IMG/VR virus record: IMGVR_UViG_3300025466_000019
Coordinates: 24,349 to 88,348 of that record
Length of the DNA stretch: 64,000 bases
DNA from: a virus
Strand: one strand, 5' to 3'
The notes below the pieces were generated by a model, which did no database searches, had not been told where the DNA came from, and was given only the letters and a program-made list of their open reading frames with translations. Every line of letters starts with the position of its first letter. Positions within the stretch are counted from its first letter, which is position 1. Position numbers and translations under genes: made by a program. Of this stretch, positions 47,677 through 55,374 are shown one piece after another.

Positions 47677-47961
47677 TTATGCGACCTTTTGGCCGGTTAC
47701 TAATTTATAAACAGAAAAATCATTGGTATTGAATAATTTGTTTAATTTTTCTGACAAATTTAATGCGTGACCAACATTGGAAAAGGATACCTTTTTGTAT
47801 TTAGGTCCTACTTGTTGTGCAACAATTGAGTTGGTTTTAAGATTAATAGGGCTATCTTTATAAAAAACTGCCCAAATTGCCTCGGCTTCTAACACCTGTT
47901 CGGTTTTAAAATTTTTTTTATTAGTGATTTCTAATAAAATATTAGGTTTTGGACGTGACAT
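47677..47961 (-). CDS. Conserved small protein of T4-like marine phages
   Basis: 94 residues. MSRPKPNILLEITNKKNFKTEQVLEAEAIWAVFYK followed by GPKYKKVSFSNVGHALNLSEKLNKLF is a pattern I recall as conserved among marine T4-like phages, with no assigned role. The protein is basic with one probable alpha/beta unit. A late-type motif lies 27 bases before the ATG, preceded by a short spacer. Confidence 0.65.
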   Translation of the reverse strand: MSRPKPNILLEITNKKNFKTEQVLEAEAIWAVFYKDSPINLKTNSIVAQQVGPKYKKVSFSNVGHALNLSEKLNKLFNTNDFSVYKLVTGQKVA

Positions 47962-47987
47962 AGTGTGTTCCCTATTGAATTACACAC

Positions 47988-47996
47988 TTATTTATT
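47988..47996 (-). promoter_or_regulatory. Late-promoter-like AATAAATAA
   Basis: AATAAATAA on the - strand (47996-47988), 27 bases before ATG 47961, the same sequence as upstream of the HNH gene. Confidence 0.5.
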
Positions 47997-48006
47997 CAAA
48001 CTTTTT

Positions 48007-48234
48007 TTAAAACAGCCCTCCGTCCATTTTTATGGACAATGATGCAGGCTGATTTTGTGAATTTTGTAATTTTTCGTCTAATTCACCTGCAAGCCTAGTC
48101 ATTACTACAGCTAGACTGTCTGACAACATTTGCACATCTTTTATATCTAAAATTAATTTTTTTTGATTATTTTTGATAGCGATTCTTGCCTTTTCGAGAT
48201 AATTTTCAATAGGTAATGTATTGAGTTGATTCAT
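48007..48234 (-). CDS. Small helical protein, unknown function
   Basis: 75 residues. The start codon overlaps the stop of the gene at 48231 (ATGA). The sequence suggests two helices (PIENYLEKARIAIKN and VQMLSDSLAVVMTRLAGELDEKLQN). No family recognised. Confidence 0.55.
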   Translation of the reverse strand: MNQLNTLPIENYLEKARIAIKNNQKKLILDIKDVQMLSDSLAVVMTRLAGELDEKLQNSQNQPASLSIKMDGGLF

Positions 48235-48713
48235 TGTTTATTGACCACATTTAATTGAATTTTCATTTCTTGTTCGGTCTTAAATGGTCCTTGATAAGGA
48301 TATCGTTCTAGTGTAATCAATTTTGGACAAAAACTTTTTGCCCACCTTTTACGGAATTTAATTATATAATATCCTGCGCAGTATAAACTTTTACTTTTTG
48401 AATTCTTAGAATAAATTGGTAATTTTTTCTTTATATTGTACACAGAATTAAATGGACGACAGCTACAAGGAAAGTCATAGATTGAGTTAATATCATTATT
48501 TTTCAAGTTTGACTTGATATTATTGAGACTTTCTTTAAAAAGTTCTTCGCCAAATTTTGATTTTACCGCAGATATGTCTTTTAACTCTATTTTCTTTCCT
48601 TTGGTAAAAAATGCATATCCTTTTTCTTGTTTATTTAGAGTTCCAAGTTTACTTCCATGTTCTTCTAAAATCCATGCTTTATTAGGAATTAATACTTTTG
48701 CGTTGGTATTCAT
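48231..48713 (-). CDS. Protein of unknown function
   Basis: 160 residues, basic. It starts with a small beta-rich unit (KVLIPNKAWILEEHGSKLGTL, GYAFFTKGKKIEL), has a Cys-containing CSCRPF near residue 93 and ends with a Lys-rich part carrying YYIIKFRKRWAKSFCPKLITLERYPYQG. Three Cys residues are spread and do not form an obvious zinc site. It lies between the 5' nuclease and the small gene at 48007. No family recognised. Confidence 0.55.
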   Translation of the reverse strand: MNTNAKVLIPNKAWILEEHGSKLGTLNKQEKGYAFFTKGKKIELKDISAVKSKFGEELFKESLNNIKSNLKNNDINSIYDFPCSCRPFNSVYNIKKKLPIYSKNSKSKSLYCAGYYIIKFRKRWAKSFCPKLITLERYPYQGPFKTEQEMKIQLNVVNKQ

Positions 48714-48731
48714 ATATATCTTCTTTATTAT

Positions 48732-49721
48732 TTAATATGATTGATATTTGGCATTTAATGCTTCAACATAGCTGTCAATTTGCTCTGTTATTTTTACTAA
48801 ACTATAAGAATTACAAAACTTCAATAATCGTATTCCTACCTGACCAACATTTTTATTTTGATTTCGAGCATTATCTATTGTCTCTTTGATAACTGCTTTA
48901 ATTTCTTCGGGCTGTGCGGTTAGATCGCACAATTGAACATTTCTTTGATAATCTTTAATCACCTGATGCTCAACTCCTTCGTGATCAGTCCAGCGTTGGA
49001 GCATTAAATTATTCCAATTGTATCCTTTAGAATTCCTATCTGCATACGCCTCTTGCAATCCAACTTTATTTTTAGTGCCTTTGGTTCTTACGCCGGGATA
49101 TGCGCTAAAGATATTGTCGCTGGTGTCTCCGCGCATGCATTTTTCAAAAAGTAACCACTCTGGATCCGGCGCTGTTTTTTCCGCATTGGTTTTCTTATCT
49201 ACAACGGGCTTGCCTTTTTCGTCAAAATAACCTTCATGAGTAATAGTTACTCCGCTTATTCCGTTATACTGACGAACATTAGGCGCCACTAATTGTGCAA
49301 AATCACCATCGGTACTAATGATAACATGATCCTTGTCTGGATGTGACTGTATCCATCCAGCAATGAGATCATCGGCTTCCAATTGTGGATGCTGTAACAC
49401 AGTACAATTCGTTTTATCTTTAACAAAGTCTTTAAATTGATCAAATGTTTCCCAAAAAATACGATCTTCTTCGGCTTCTTTGGGACTTTGTGCGGCACGC
49501 GCTTCGGTACGCTGTCTTTTATAAGGCGGGTAAATATCTTTACGCCAAGATCTTCCTTCTAGACAAAAAACCACATGACTTCCATTAAAATCTTTCCAAC
49601 TTTTCCTAATACTGGTCAAGATGGTGTGTATGCTCATGCCAACTTTGTCATCCAAACTTCCCCATGTGGCGTGTCTGGCGCGAAAGAATGTGTTAGCTGT
49701 ATCTACAAGAATATATGTCAT
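48732..49721 (-). CDS. rnh: RNase H / 5'-3' exonuclease (FEN family)
   Basis: 329 residues, T4 rnh being 305. YILVDTANTFFRARHA at the start gives the first metal-binding Asp, then KRQRTEAR (arch region), LEADDLIAGW, ISTDGDFAQLV and RGDTSDNI supply the acidic residues of the FEN-type active site, followed by the helix-hairpin-helix region GVRTKGTKNKVGLQEAY. It removes RNA primers and 5' flaps from lagging-strand fragments. The ATG overlaps the preceding stop (TAATG). Confidence 0.88.
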   Translation of the reverse strand: MTYILVDTANTFFRARHATWGSLDDKVGMSIHTILTSIRKSWKDFNGSHVVFCLEGRSWRKDIYPPYKRQRTEARAAQSPKEAEEDRIFWETFDQFKDFVKDKTNCTVLQHPQLEADDLIAGWIQSHPDKDHVIISTDGDFAQLVAPNVRQYNGISGVTITHEGYFDEKGKPVVDKKTNAEKTAPDPEWLLFEKCMRGDTSDNIFSAYPGVRTKGTKNKVGLQEAYADRNSKGYNWNNLMLQRWTDHEGVEHQVIKDYQRNVQLCDLTAQPEEIKAVIKETIDNARNQNKNVGQVGIRLLKFCNSYSLVKITEQIDSYVEALNAKYQSY

Positions 49722-50200
49722 TAGCTGATTTCTGACCTTCCGTCCCCTAGATTTTGGACGTTAATGTAACCACTGCCTCTACGGTCCATTTCAACTCCGG
49801 TTTCTGATGCCACATTTTTACAGATTTCTCTAAACCATGCATCAACCACTTCTTCGTCACTGTCGCCGTAGTACCCTTCAGCCTTCAATTGTACAACAAA
49901 ATGATCATTCCAGTCAAGCTCAAAGAACCCGTTGCGGATATTTTGATCATTGATGTGAGTTTGCAGCACATTGATATAGGGTTCTTTTTTGGAATTGGCG
50001 ATTTCTTTAGGAGTCATCCTAGCAAATGCTTCGGATACCCGACGCTCTTCGTCGGCACGCGCAGCAGCAGCCGTGGCTTCTTCGGCTTTTTGAAATGCCT
50101 GTTGTGTTAAACTGTCTAGTTTTTCTTTAAGTTGTTTTGCTGTTTCTACCTCAGCTTCGATCTTGTCAATACCAAATAACTTTTTAATAAATTTTTTCAT
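49721..50200 (-). CDS. Conserved protein with NGFFELDWN motif, unknown function
   Basis: 159 residues from ATG 50200, chosen for AGGAA 7 bases upstream; the frame is open 13 codons further. The order is a basic start (MKKFIKKLFGIDK), a long Glu/Lys/Ala coiled-coil helix (VETAKQLKEKLDSLTQQAFQKAEEATAAAARA), then a conserved-looking domain: KKEPYINVLQTHI, NIRNGFFELDWNDHFVVQLK, GDSDEEVVDAWFREIC. The last part recurs in marine T4-like phages as a protein without known role. It lies between QueE and the 5' nuclease. Confidence 0.6.
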   Translation of the reverse strand: MKKFIKKLFGIDKIEAEVETAKQLKEKLDSLTQQAFQKAEEATAAAARADEERRVSEAFARMTPKEIANSKKEPYINVLQTHINDQNIRNGFFELDWNDHFVVQLKAEGYYGDSDEEVVDAWFREICKNVASETGVEMDRRGSGYINVQNLGDGRSEIS

Positions 50201-50207
50201 AAATTTC

Positions 50208-50459
50208 CTATCGATGAAATCGACCTTTGCTATGATCAACCATTTTGTGCACTTCAGGACCCTGACTCACAAAGTCCATGCCGGCAGATCTACCTTCATA
50301 AATCCTGCCATTCCACGTCATGGGTAATTTAATAGTGTTATTGATAATAACCGTCATCTTATCTTGATGTTTAAAAAAGATAACTTCTGCATCAACAGCT
50401 TTTCCGTTCTTTTCCTGAGTAACTTTACAATTTTTGTCGTGCCGATAAGAATCCATCAT
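50208..50459 (-). CDS. Small protein after QueE, unknown function
   Basis: 83 residues from ATG 50459 overlapping the QueE stop (ATGATGG with TGA inside), with GGGGA upstream; ATG 50456 is equally possible. The sequence gives a small beta domain (CKVTQEKNGKAVDAEVIFFKHQDKMTVIINNTIKLPMTW). No family recognised. Overlap with queE suggests a linked role. Confidence 0.55.
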   Translation of the reverse strand: MMDSYRHDKNCKVTQEKNGKAVDAEVIFFKHQDKMTVIINNTIKLPMTWNGRIYEGRSAGMDFVSQGPEVHKMVDHSKGRFHR

Positions 50460-51328
50460 GTTCCCCAAGCATTTCCAAATAGATCGCATTGCAGTCTTGG
50501 ACTATAACGCCAGCCTTGACTCATGGCATATTCTGCCACTTGACGATTATTCATTTCATATGTTTCCACAGTTCCGCCTACTGGCATCAAGTAGACTGGG
50601 CACAAAACATCAGCTTGGCGATAAGCTTCCACAGCACGATTAACATCGACCAAATCATCAGTATTGGCAACAACAAACTTAAGATACAGATTGCTACCAC
50701 CATTAATAGATAAATCATAGTAAGATTTAACAACGTAAGGCTGAATCGCTTCCTCCCAATTCTCACCGCTAACCGTGAGTTTCGGGCTGCAGGACCAGGT
50801 GATGTGTAAATTGTTTCTTTGTTGTAGATAATCGGAAAAATCCTTGTGAAGCTTTTGAGTTGCATTTGTTTCAAATGTGAGATTTTTTAGATCTCGCATG
50901 CCTTCGTGTTCTAATAGGTCAATATAACTGCGTTGCCAGCCCAATAAAGGTTCGCCTCCGGTTATAACCAAGTGTATATCTTGACCGTTTGGTTGTGTCC
51001 ACTGATTATTTGGTATCAATTGTAATAAGCGTTCTACAATGGCGTCCGTATCATTTTTAATTGCAAATTTTTTAAATTCTGAATATACACTTGAATATGA
51101 ATCACATCCGGTTTTAACTAGCGGAAGATCATCAAATGTTTTATATTGATCAATATTTTCAATTATTTTCTCAACTTCAGGATTTTTATCTTGGATAACT
51201 TTTGAAGAACGACCAAATGATTTACATTTAAAATTGCAACCAAAGGTTCTAAAAAAAACACTAGGAATACCGGTCCATACTCCTTCACCTTGCAATGAAT
51301 AAAATGTCTCTGTATAATGTATTTTCAT
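50456..51328 (-). CDS. queE: QueE, 7-carboxy-7-deazaguanine synthase
   Basis: 290 residues from ATG 51328 (AAAAGG 6 bases upstream); the open frame is 13 codons longer without a site. YSLQGEGVWTGIPSVFFRTFGCNFKC is the QueE start. Cys31 and Cys35 form the first part of the iron-sulfur motif, and Cys75 (KTGCDS) is a likely third ligand after a 40-residue insert, an arrangement seen in phage and some bacterial QueE. VITGGEPLLGW near 133 is the SAM-binding block. The enzyme makes the 7-deazaguanine ring from carboxytetrahydropterin, here presumably for DNA modification with the DpdA-like protein at 56796. Confidence 0.85.
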   Translation of the reverse strand: MKIHYTETFYSLQGEGVWTGIPSVFFRTFGCNFKCKSFGRSSKVIQDKNPEVEKIIENIDQYKTFDDLPLVKTGCDSYSSVYSEFKKFAIKNDTDAIVERLLQLIPNNQWTQPNGQDIHLVITGGEPLLGWQRSYIDLLEHEGMRDLKNLTFETNATQKLHKDFSDYLQQRNNLHITWSCSPKLTVSGENWEEAIQPYVVKSYYDLSINGGSNLYLKFVVANTDDLVDVNRAVEAYRQADVLCPVYLMPVGGTVETYEMNNRQVAEYAMSQGWRYSPRLQCDLFGNAWGT

Positions 51329-51332
51329 TTTT

Positions 51333-52106
51333 TTACCTTTTAACTGTTTTAATTCCGTATTCTTCAAAAGTTAGTCCGACAAAATCTGTAAATTCTGGAT
51401 GAATTAATACAAATATTTTACTAATTATAGCATTTCTATTAATTACAATCAACGTATTTTTTGAAAATGTCGGATATAATTTTAACAAATCTATACTTCC
51501 TTCGCAGTATCCTTTTGGAGTTTCATATGCGTATTTTGATGCTGCTAAACTCCTAATTCTTGATCCTTTTTTAACATTTCTTTTTTTCCGAGCAGCAAGT
51601 GTTTTTTTTAATTTTGTTTCGATAGAATCTTTTCTTCCCTTTGCAATTGCTGCATAAAGCACACCGTTATATTTTTCAAATAGTTTTTTAGGTATTCTTG
51701 CAACTTCTTCTGTGATTAAATGTTTTGCTACTACTGTATTTTTACTATATTGGCTAACTATTTTTGAGTGTTTTTCTCTGATATAGGAGTACACTCTATT
51801 AGTAATTTTATAATTTCTTCCAGAATGAATAGAATAAATCATTTTATGCAATGCCTTTATCATTTTAGGATTATTGGTAGCTTTTGCTAATAAAAGATGT
51901 GCGATAAAATGATGTCTAGCACTTAATTTAATTAAATTAGTTCCTTCTGTTCCTCCAATAGATCGAGGAACAATATGATGCATTTCGGTATATCCGGAAA
52001 AATTAATAGTTTTACAGATTTCTATGAATTTAATATATCGTTCAATTAAAAGTATTTTAGGATTATGAGAATATTTTAACAAATATATTTTAAGGTCGTT
52101 AGACAT
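51333..52106 (-). CDS. HNH homing endonuclease
   Basis: 257 residues. EMHHIVPRSIGG at 41-52, NLIKLSARHHFIAH at 57-70 is an HNH nuclease core (His43/44, Asn57, His66). The C-terminal part is basic with Lys-rich runs (RKDSIETKLKKTLAARKKRNVKKG) and a NUMOD-like helix-turn segment (GSIDLLKLYPTFSKNTL). It is free-standing, inserted between HIT and queE genes, and preceded by an unusual structured leader with a late motif (52112-52197), an arrangement comparable to T4 homing endonuclease genes. It likely spreads by cutting phages that lack it. Confidence 0.82.
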   Translation of the reverse strand: MSNDLKIYLLKYSHNPKILLIERYIKFIEICKTINFSGYTEMHHIVPRSIGGTEGTNLIKLSARHHFIAHLLLAKATNNPKMIKALHKMIYSIHSGRNYKITNRVYSYIREKHSKIVSQYSKNTVVAKHLITEEVARIPKKLFEKYNGVLYAAIAKGRKDSIETKLKKTLAARKKRNVKKGSRIRSLAASKYAYETPKGYCEGSIDLLKLYPTFSKNTLIVINRNAIISKIFVLIHPEFTDFVGLTFEEYGIKTVKR

Positions 52107-52111
52107 TAGAT

Positions 52112-52197
52112 TTTACTCCAGTAAAGTAGTAGAAGGCTATCTGTGTTACTGGTACAGAAGGATGATCAGTCCTTTCGCCTTCTACCACTTATTTATT
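52112..52197 (-). promoter_or_regulatory. Late motif plus three-way-junction leader of HNH gene
   Basis: On the - strand: AATAAATAA (52197-52189, inside the end of the HIT gene); a 12-bp stem of 52188-52177 with 52137-52126 (one G-U pair) enclosing two hairpins (AAGGA/TCCTT and TCTGT/ACAGA); then TTTACTGGAGTAAA (52125-52112), a small hairpin that holds the GGAG ribosome site. RNA made from upstream would hide the site; RNA made from the late motif begins at about the stem. The regulatory role is inferred. Confidence 0.55.
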
Positions 52198-52607
52198 TTA
52201 ACATTATCTAAATTTGGATCATGATAATTTCCTTTTCCTGGGATAACGTGCCTTACTCCACCTCTAGGATTGTCTACATCGCCAAATTTCCTTGGAATAA
52301 GATGCACATGCGGCCACATCACAGTTTGTCCTGCAGCCTCGCCATAATTAATTCCTATATTGAATCCATCCCATACTTGATTTGTTACTTGATCTTTTCC
52401 ATAACGAACAGCATCTTCAAATGCGTCATTTAGAATGTAGATACTATTATATCTTGGAACAAAAAGCAAATGTCCTTCACTTACCGGAAATTTATCTCGA
52501 TATATGATCACATGAAAATCTTCACGGAAAACATCTTTCCAAGGAACGTTTGCATCCTCAATCACTGCTGGTCCATCAAAAATCCTATCTACATCGATAT
52601 TTGTCAT
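52182..52607 (-). CDS. HIT-family protein
   Basis: 141 residues from ATG 52607 (GGTGGA upstream, overlapping the preceding gene's end by one codon spacing). HVIIYRDKFPVSEGHLLFVP near 32-51 and GINYGEAAGQTVMWPHVHLIPR near 86-106 are HIT family; the triad reads W98-H100-H102, so the first His is Trp while the nucleophilic second pair is kept. HIT proteins hydrolyse or transfer nucleotides (AMP or dinucleotide polyphosphates). It follows the phosphoribosyltransferase and FolE genes, suggesting work on purine or deazapurine nucleotides. Confidence 0.75.
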   Translation of the reverse strand: MTNIDVDRIFDGPAVIEDANVPWKDVFREDFHVIIYRDKFPVSEGHLLFVPRYNSIYILNDAFEDAVRYGKDQVTNQVWDGFNIGINYGEAAGQTVMWPHVHLIPRKFGDVDNPRGGVRHVIPGKGNYHDPNLDNVKINKW

Positions 52608-52608
52608 G

Positions 52609-53130
52609 CTATTTCCACCATACTTCGTAAGGAAATTCAATCCAAACATTGTCGTTGGATTTGTTGATCTCCATTCCCACAAAATCCATACTTACTTTAC
52701 ATTTGCTATCAAGATTATCTACTATCACTGCAAATTTAACATTGTTATTCCAAATATTATCCCATCGCTCAACAGAGCATATTCCCGTCTGCCAGTCGTT
52801 TATAATCCAATTAAACGTAGCACCACTATCGTTAATGTCATCCACGATCAGCATGTTTTTTGGAGCATCCATGTCGTAGCCATATGCGTCCTCGGCCATG
52901 GCACCATGACTGACACAGATTCCTCCGTCGCGCAAACTGACTTCTAGAGGCTGCATAGGGATATCAAAATAATGACTGATCATGGTAGCGGCCATTAGTC
53001 CTCCGCGGCTGATTCCTACCACGTAGTCAGGACGCCAACTGCTGTTTACAATTTGCCGGCATAGATCCGATACCAAATTTTCATATTGATCGTAAGTTAA
53101 TCTTAATTTTTTAGTATTAGCCGACGACAT
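52609..53130 (-). CDS. Phosphoribosyltransferase
   Basis: 173 residues; the ATG at 53130 is preferred to 53139 because AAAGGA is then 10 bases upstream. YVVGISRGGLMAATMISHYFD and NMLIVDDINDSGATFN give the PRPP-binding loop of type I phosphoribosyltransferases, closest in look to purine (xanthine/hypoxanthine-guanine) enzymes. It joins a base to phosphoribosyl pyrophosphate, and could salvage purines for GTP supply to FolE or act on a deazapurine; neither is shown by sequence. It is coupled to FolE (overlap region) and HIT. Confidence 0.8.
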   Translation of the reverse strand: MSSANTKKLRLTYDQYENLVSDLCRQIVNSSWRPDYVVGISRGGLMAATMISHYFDIPMQPLEVSLRDGGICVSHGAMAEDAYGYDMDAPKNMLIVDDINDSGATFNWIINDWQTGICSVERWDNIWNNNVKFAVIVDNLDSKCKVSMDFVGMEINKSNDNVWIEFPYEVWWK

Positions 53131-53131
53131 T

Positions 53132-53812
53132 TTAGCCATGTCCTTTCATGGAAAGACAAATATCATAAAATTCTTTTTTCAATGCAGGATCACTGTTAAA
53201 CGCACCCAACATGATAGCAGTAGTCATGTCGCTTTCATGTTCTCGAACTCCTCGCTGTGTCATGCAGTGATGTTCTGCCTTTACTACCACTGCAATATGC
53301 TCTGTCTTGGCATACTCTCGCAACGCATCTGCGATTTGTGTAGTCATTTCTTCTTGTATCTGCGGACGTTCACAGATATGATGCACCAGTCTATTGAATT
53401 TACTGAGACCAATAACATCATCTTGTGGAACAATGCCAACCCAACATTTTCCAACGATATTTTGAAAATGATGCGCACATGTTGAACGGATGCTGATAGG
53501 ACCAGTGGTATATAAACTTTTGTAACCCATGTTGGGAAAAGCAGTGATTTTAGGAACTGCTCGATAACGTCCGCTAAAAGTTTCCTTGATAAACATTTTG
53601 GCCACACGACGCGCAGTGTCTTTGGTATTATGATCATTGTCAATGTCGATCACCAAAGATTTTAACACGCCCTGCATCTTTTCTGCCACTTCTTTTACTA
53701 ATTGTTCAAGTTCTTCGTCGTCCTTGATAAACTCAGAAATGTTATCATTGCTGTGATAACGAGCGCCAGAGAGTTCAACTCGATTTCTAATAATATCGCT
53801 TATGTTTTGCAT
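53132..53812 (-). CDS. folE: GTP cyclohydrolase I
   Basis: 226 residues from ATG 53812 with GGAGG 9 bases upstream. IRSTCAHHFQNIVGKCWVGIVP with the zinc Cys and the two His, GLSKFNRLVHHICERPQIQEEMTTQIADAL, and KAEHHCMTQRGVREHES with the second Cys are complete type I FolE motifs. The enzyme turns GTP into dihydroneopterin triphosphate, the first step of 7-deazaguanine synthesis (and of folate). With QueE, a QueD-like protein and DpdA nearby, the 7-deazaguanine route is the likely use. It is preceded by its own promoter. Confidence 0.93.
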   Translation of the reverse strand: MQNISDIIRNRVELSGARYHSNDNISEFIKDDEELEQLVKEVAEKMQGVLKSLVIDIDNDHNTKDTARRVAKMFIKETFSGRYRAVPKITAFPNMGYKSLYTTGPISIRSTCAHHFQNIVGKCWVGIVPQDDVIGLSKFNRLVHHICERPQIQEEMTTQIADALREYAKTEHIAVVVKAEHHCMTQRGVREHESDMTTAIMLGAFNSDPALKKEFYDICLSMKGHG

Positions 53813-53829
53813 TTTTTCCTCCATTGCCT

Positions 53830-53872
53830 ATAATAGCAAAGATATTTAGGCAAAGTCAAATCTGCCTAAATA
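53830..53872 (-). promoter_or_regulatory. Sigma70-type promoter for folE overlapping an inverted repeat
   Basis: TTGACT (53859-53854), 18-bp spacer, TATTAT (53835-53830) on the - strand. A perfect 10-bp inverted repeat TATTTAGGCA/TGCCTAAATA (53843-53852 and 53863-53872) encloses the -35 box, so it can be a terminator stem for the glycosyltransferase gene or an operator. Confidence 0.65.
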
Positions 53873-53879
53873 AATTGTG

Positions 53880-55067
53880 TTAAAATTTGTGTTCTCTATT
53901 ATGTTTACGATAATCGGTAGACATGCGTAACCACTGTTCGCCGTTGCCTTCAATGATATCAACAATTCGATCAATGGTTTTATCAGTCCAATCGCTAATC
54001 TTGCCCATACCGGTGTGAGGATTTTGCAGCAGGATTTTTAATTTATCAATTGCGTCATCAATGGACCAGGGCGTGTACAAACGTGTATAATCATTGGAAA
54101 AAGTTTCTGGAAAACTGCGATAAGCAGGATACAGCACATTGCATCCTAGGGTATCTGCTTCAGATACAGTATTAGATACCCAATCTTGCAACGCACAATT
54201 AAATAGAACACGAGTATCATTGAGCAAATCATAGTAAGAATTCTTTTCTAAGTCCTCGTAAACAGTGAGCAAGTTTCGCTGTTGCAATTCGCGTGTGCGA
54301 GACATATAACTTTCATTATTAGATCTAAGTTTAGAACCAGAAAAAACTGCAAACTCTACACTAGGCAAACTCATTGAATGCCATTTTTCAATCAAATCCA
54401 TATAGAAGTCTGGCTGTTTTTCTTGATCCCAACGGGCAGCAAATCCAACTCGCATGGTTCGCTCATGGAAAGGTTTGATTTGATTGTTGACTCTTTCAAG
54501 CACCTCTGTTTTACCAAAAGCCAGTCCTGAAATGTTATAGATTGGAGCCGTCCATCCTGCAACCTTCATGTGCATGACCATTTCTTCGTTGGATGCAAGG
54601 ACCGCTCCTTTGGAAATGCTAACAATTTCGTTAACCATGCGCTCGTAATCGCCCATCCATTTCTGCAATCCCCAGACATGAACAAAATCATCAGGATCAA
54701 TTGATTGCGCAAGACAACGTACAAAAATACGAGGACGCATATTTTCAGGAATTTGGTTGATAATATATCCCAAACTTTCAAAGCCGGGTTGAAACATATC
54801 TTCAAAGTAAATAACATCGTCGCTGTTAACTTCACCCTGCTGCATCAGTCGTACAAGATTCATCATTTGACTCATACTAAAATAAGATCGACCGTGTGCA
54901 TCAAGCACTTGCCCGACAACGATTTTTTGACTGCTATCCAGGGTAAGACCCGGAACATATGACACAGTAAGTCCGCGTCGGTTAAAAACTCTGGTGTTCC
55001 ATTCACTTAATTGTAAAGTATAACGGGCTTGATAGGATTCAAGCCCCATATAATATAATTGTCTCAT
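53880..55067 (-). CDS. Conserved phage glycosyltransferase-like protein
   Basis: 395 residues. The C-terminal half looks like a GT-B donor domain: MRVGFAARWDQEKQPDFYMDLIEKW, VEFAVFSGSKL, NDTRVLFNCALQDWVSNTVSEADTLGCNVLYP, the last being the donor-binding Glu helix. The N-terminal half has IVVGQVLDAHGRSYFSMSQMMNLVRLMQQG and VIYFEDMFQPGFESLGY, conserved among marine T4-like phages. No donor or acceptor can be named. Its place inside the folE-dpdA gene group raises the possibility of DNA-base glycosylation, which is speculation. Confidence 0.65.
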   Translation of the reverse strand: MRQLYYMGLESYQARYTLQLSEWNTRVFNRRGLTVSYVPGLTLDSSQKIVVGQVLDAHGRSYFSMSQMMNLVRLMQQGEVNSDDVIYFEDMFQPGFESLGYIINQIPENMRPRIFVRCLAQSIDPDDFVHVWGLQKWMGDYERMVNEIVSISKGAVLASNEEMVMHMKVAGWTAPIYNISGLAFGKTEVLERVNNQIKPFHERTMRVGFAARWDQEKQPDFYMDLIEKWHSMSLPSVEFAVFSGSKLRSNNESYMSRTRELQQRNLLTVYEDLEKNSYYDLLNDTRVLFNCALQDWVSNTVSEADTLGCNVLYPAYRSFPETFSNDYTRLYTPWSIDDAIDKLKILLQNPHTGMGKISDWTDKTIDRIVDIIEGNGEQWLRMSTDYRKHNREHKF

Positions 55068-55069
55068 TG

Positions 55070-55351
55070 TTAATTCTTCTTGATATAAGATTTACGATCT
55101 TGATTATTGGAAAACTTTGCATCTGAACGATCCTTATTGTGAGATCGATCTCGATAATCTCTATTTGATTTTCCAGACTGAGATTTTTGAAAGTAACGGT
55201 ATTCCTTGGATCTATATAAATCCGAAGGATTGAATGGAAGTAGATTAAATCTACAGTGATCATGCCATGCTTCGAGATCTTCGAAGATCCTGGTTACTTC
55301 CGGTTTCATACGCGAAGATTTATAGTTATTGTTGTAATTGCTGTTTGACAT
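55070..55351 (-). CDS. Small protein with disordered basic tail, unknown function
   Basis: 93 residues, AAGGAAG upstream of the ATG. A conserved-looking segment KPEVTRIFEDLEAWHDHCRFNLLPFNPSDLYR occupies residues 16-47; the rest is Arg/Asp/Ser/Asn-rich and disordered. Related short proteins occur in marine T4-like phages without known role. Confidence 0.55.
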   Translation of the reverse strand: MSNSNYNNNYKSSRMKPEVTRIFEDLEAWHDHCRFNLLPFNPSDLYRSKEYRYFQKSQSGKSNRDYRDRSHNKDRSDAKFSNNQDRKSYIKKN

Positions 55352-55374
55352 TTTTACTTCCTTATTTTTAAGGT

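Noticed and set aside
52147-52175. CTGATCA and GAAA near the HNH leader, reminiscent of a hammerhead ribozyme core
   Set aside because: The order and stems do not match a hammerhead; CTGATCA is the loop of a simple hairpin.
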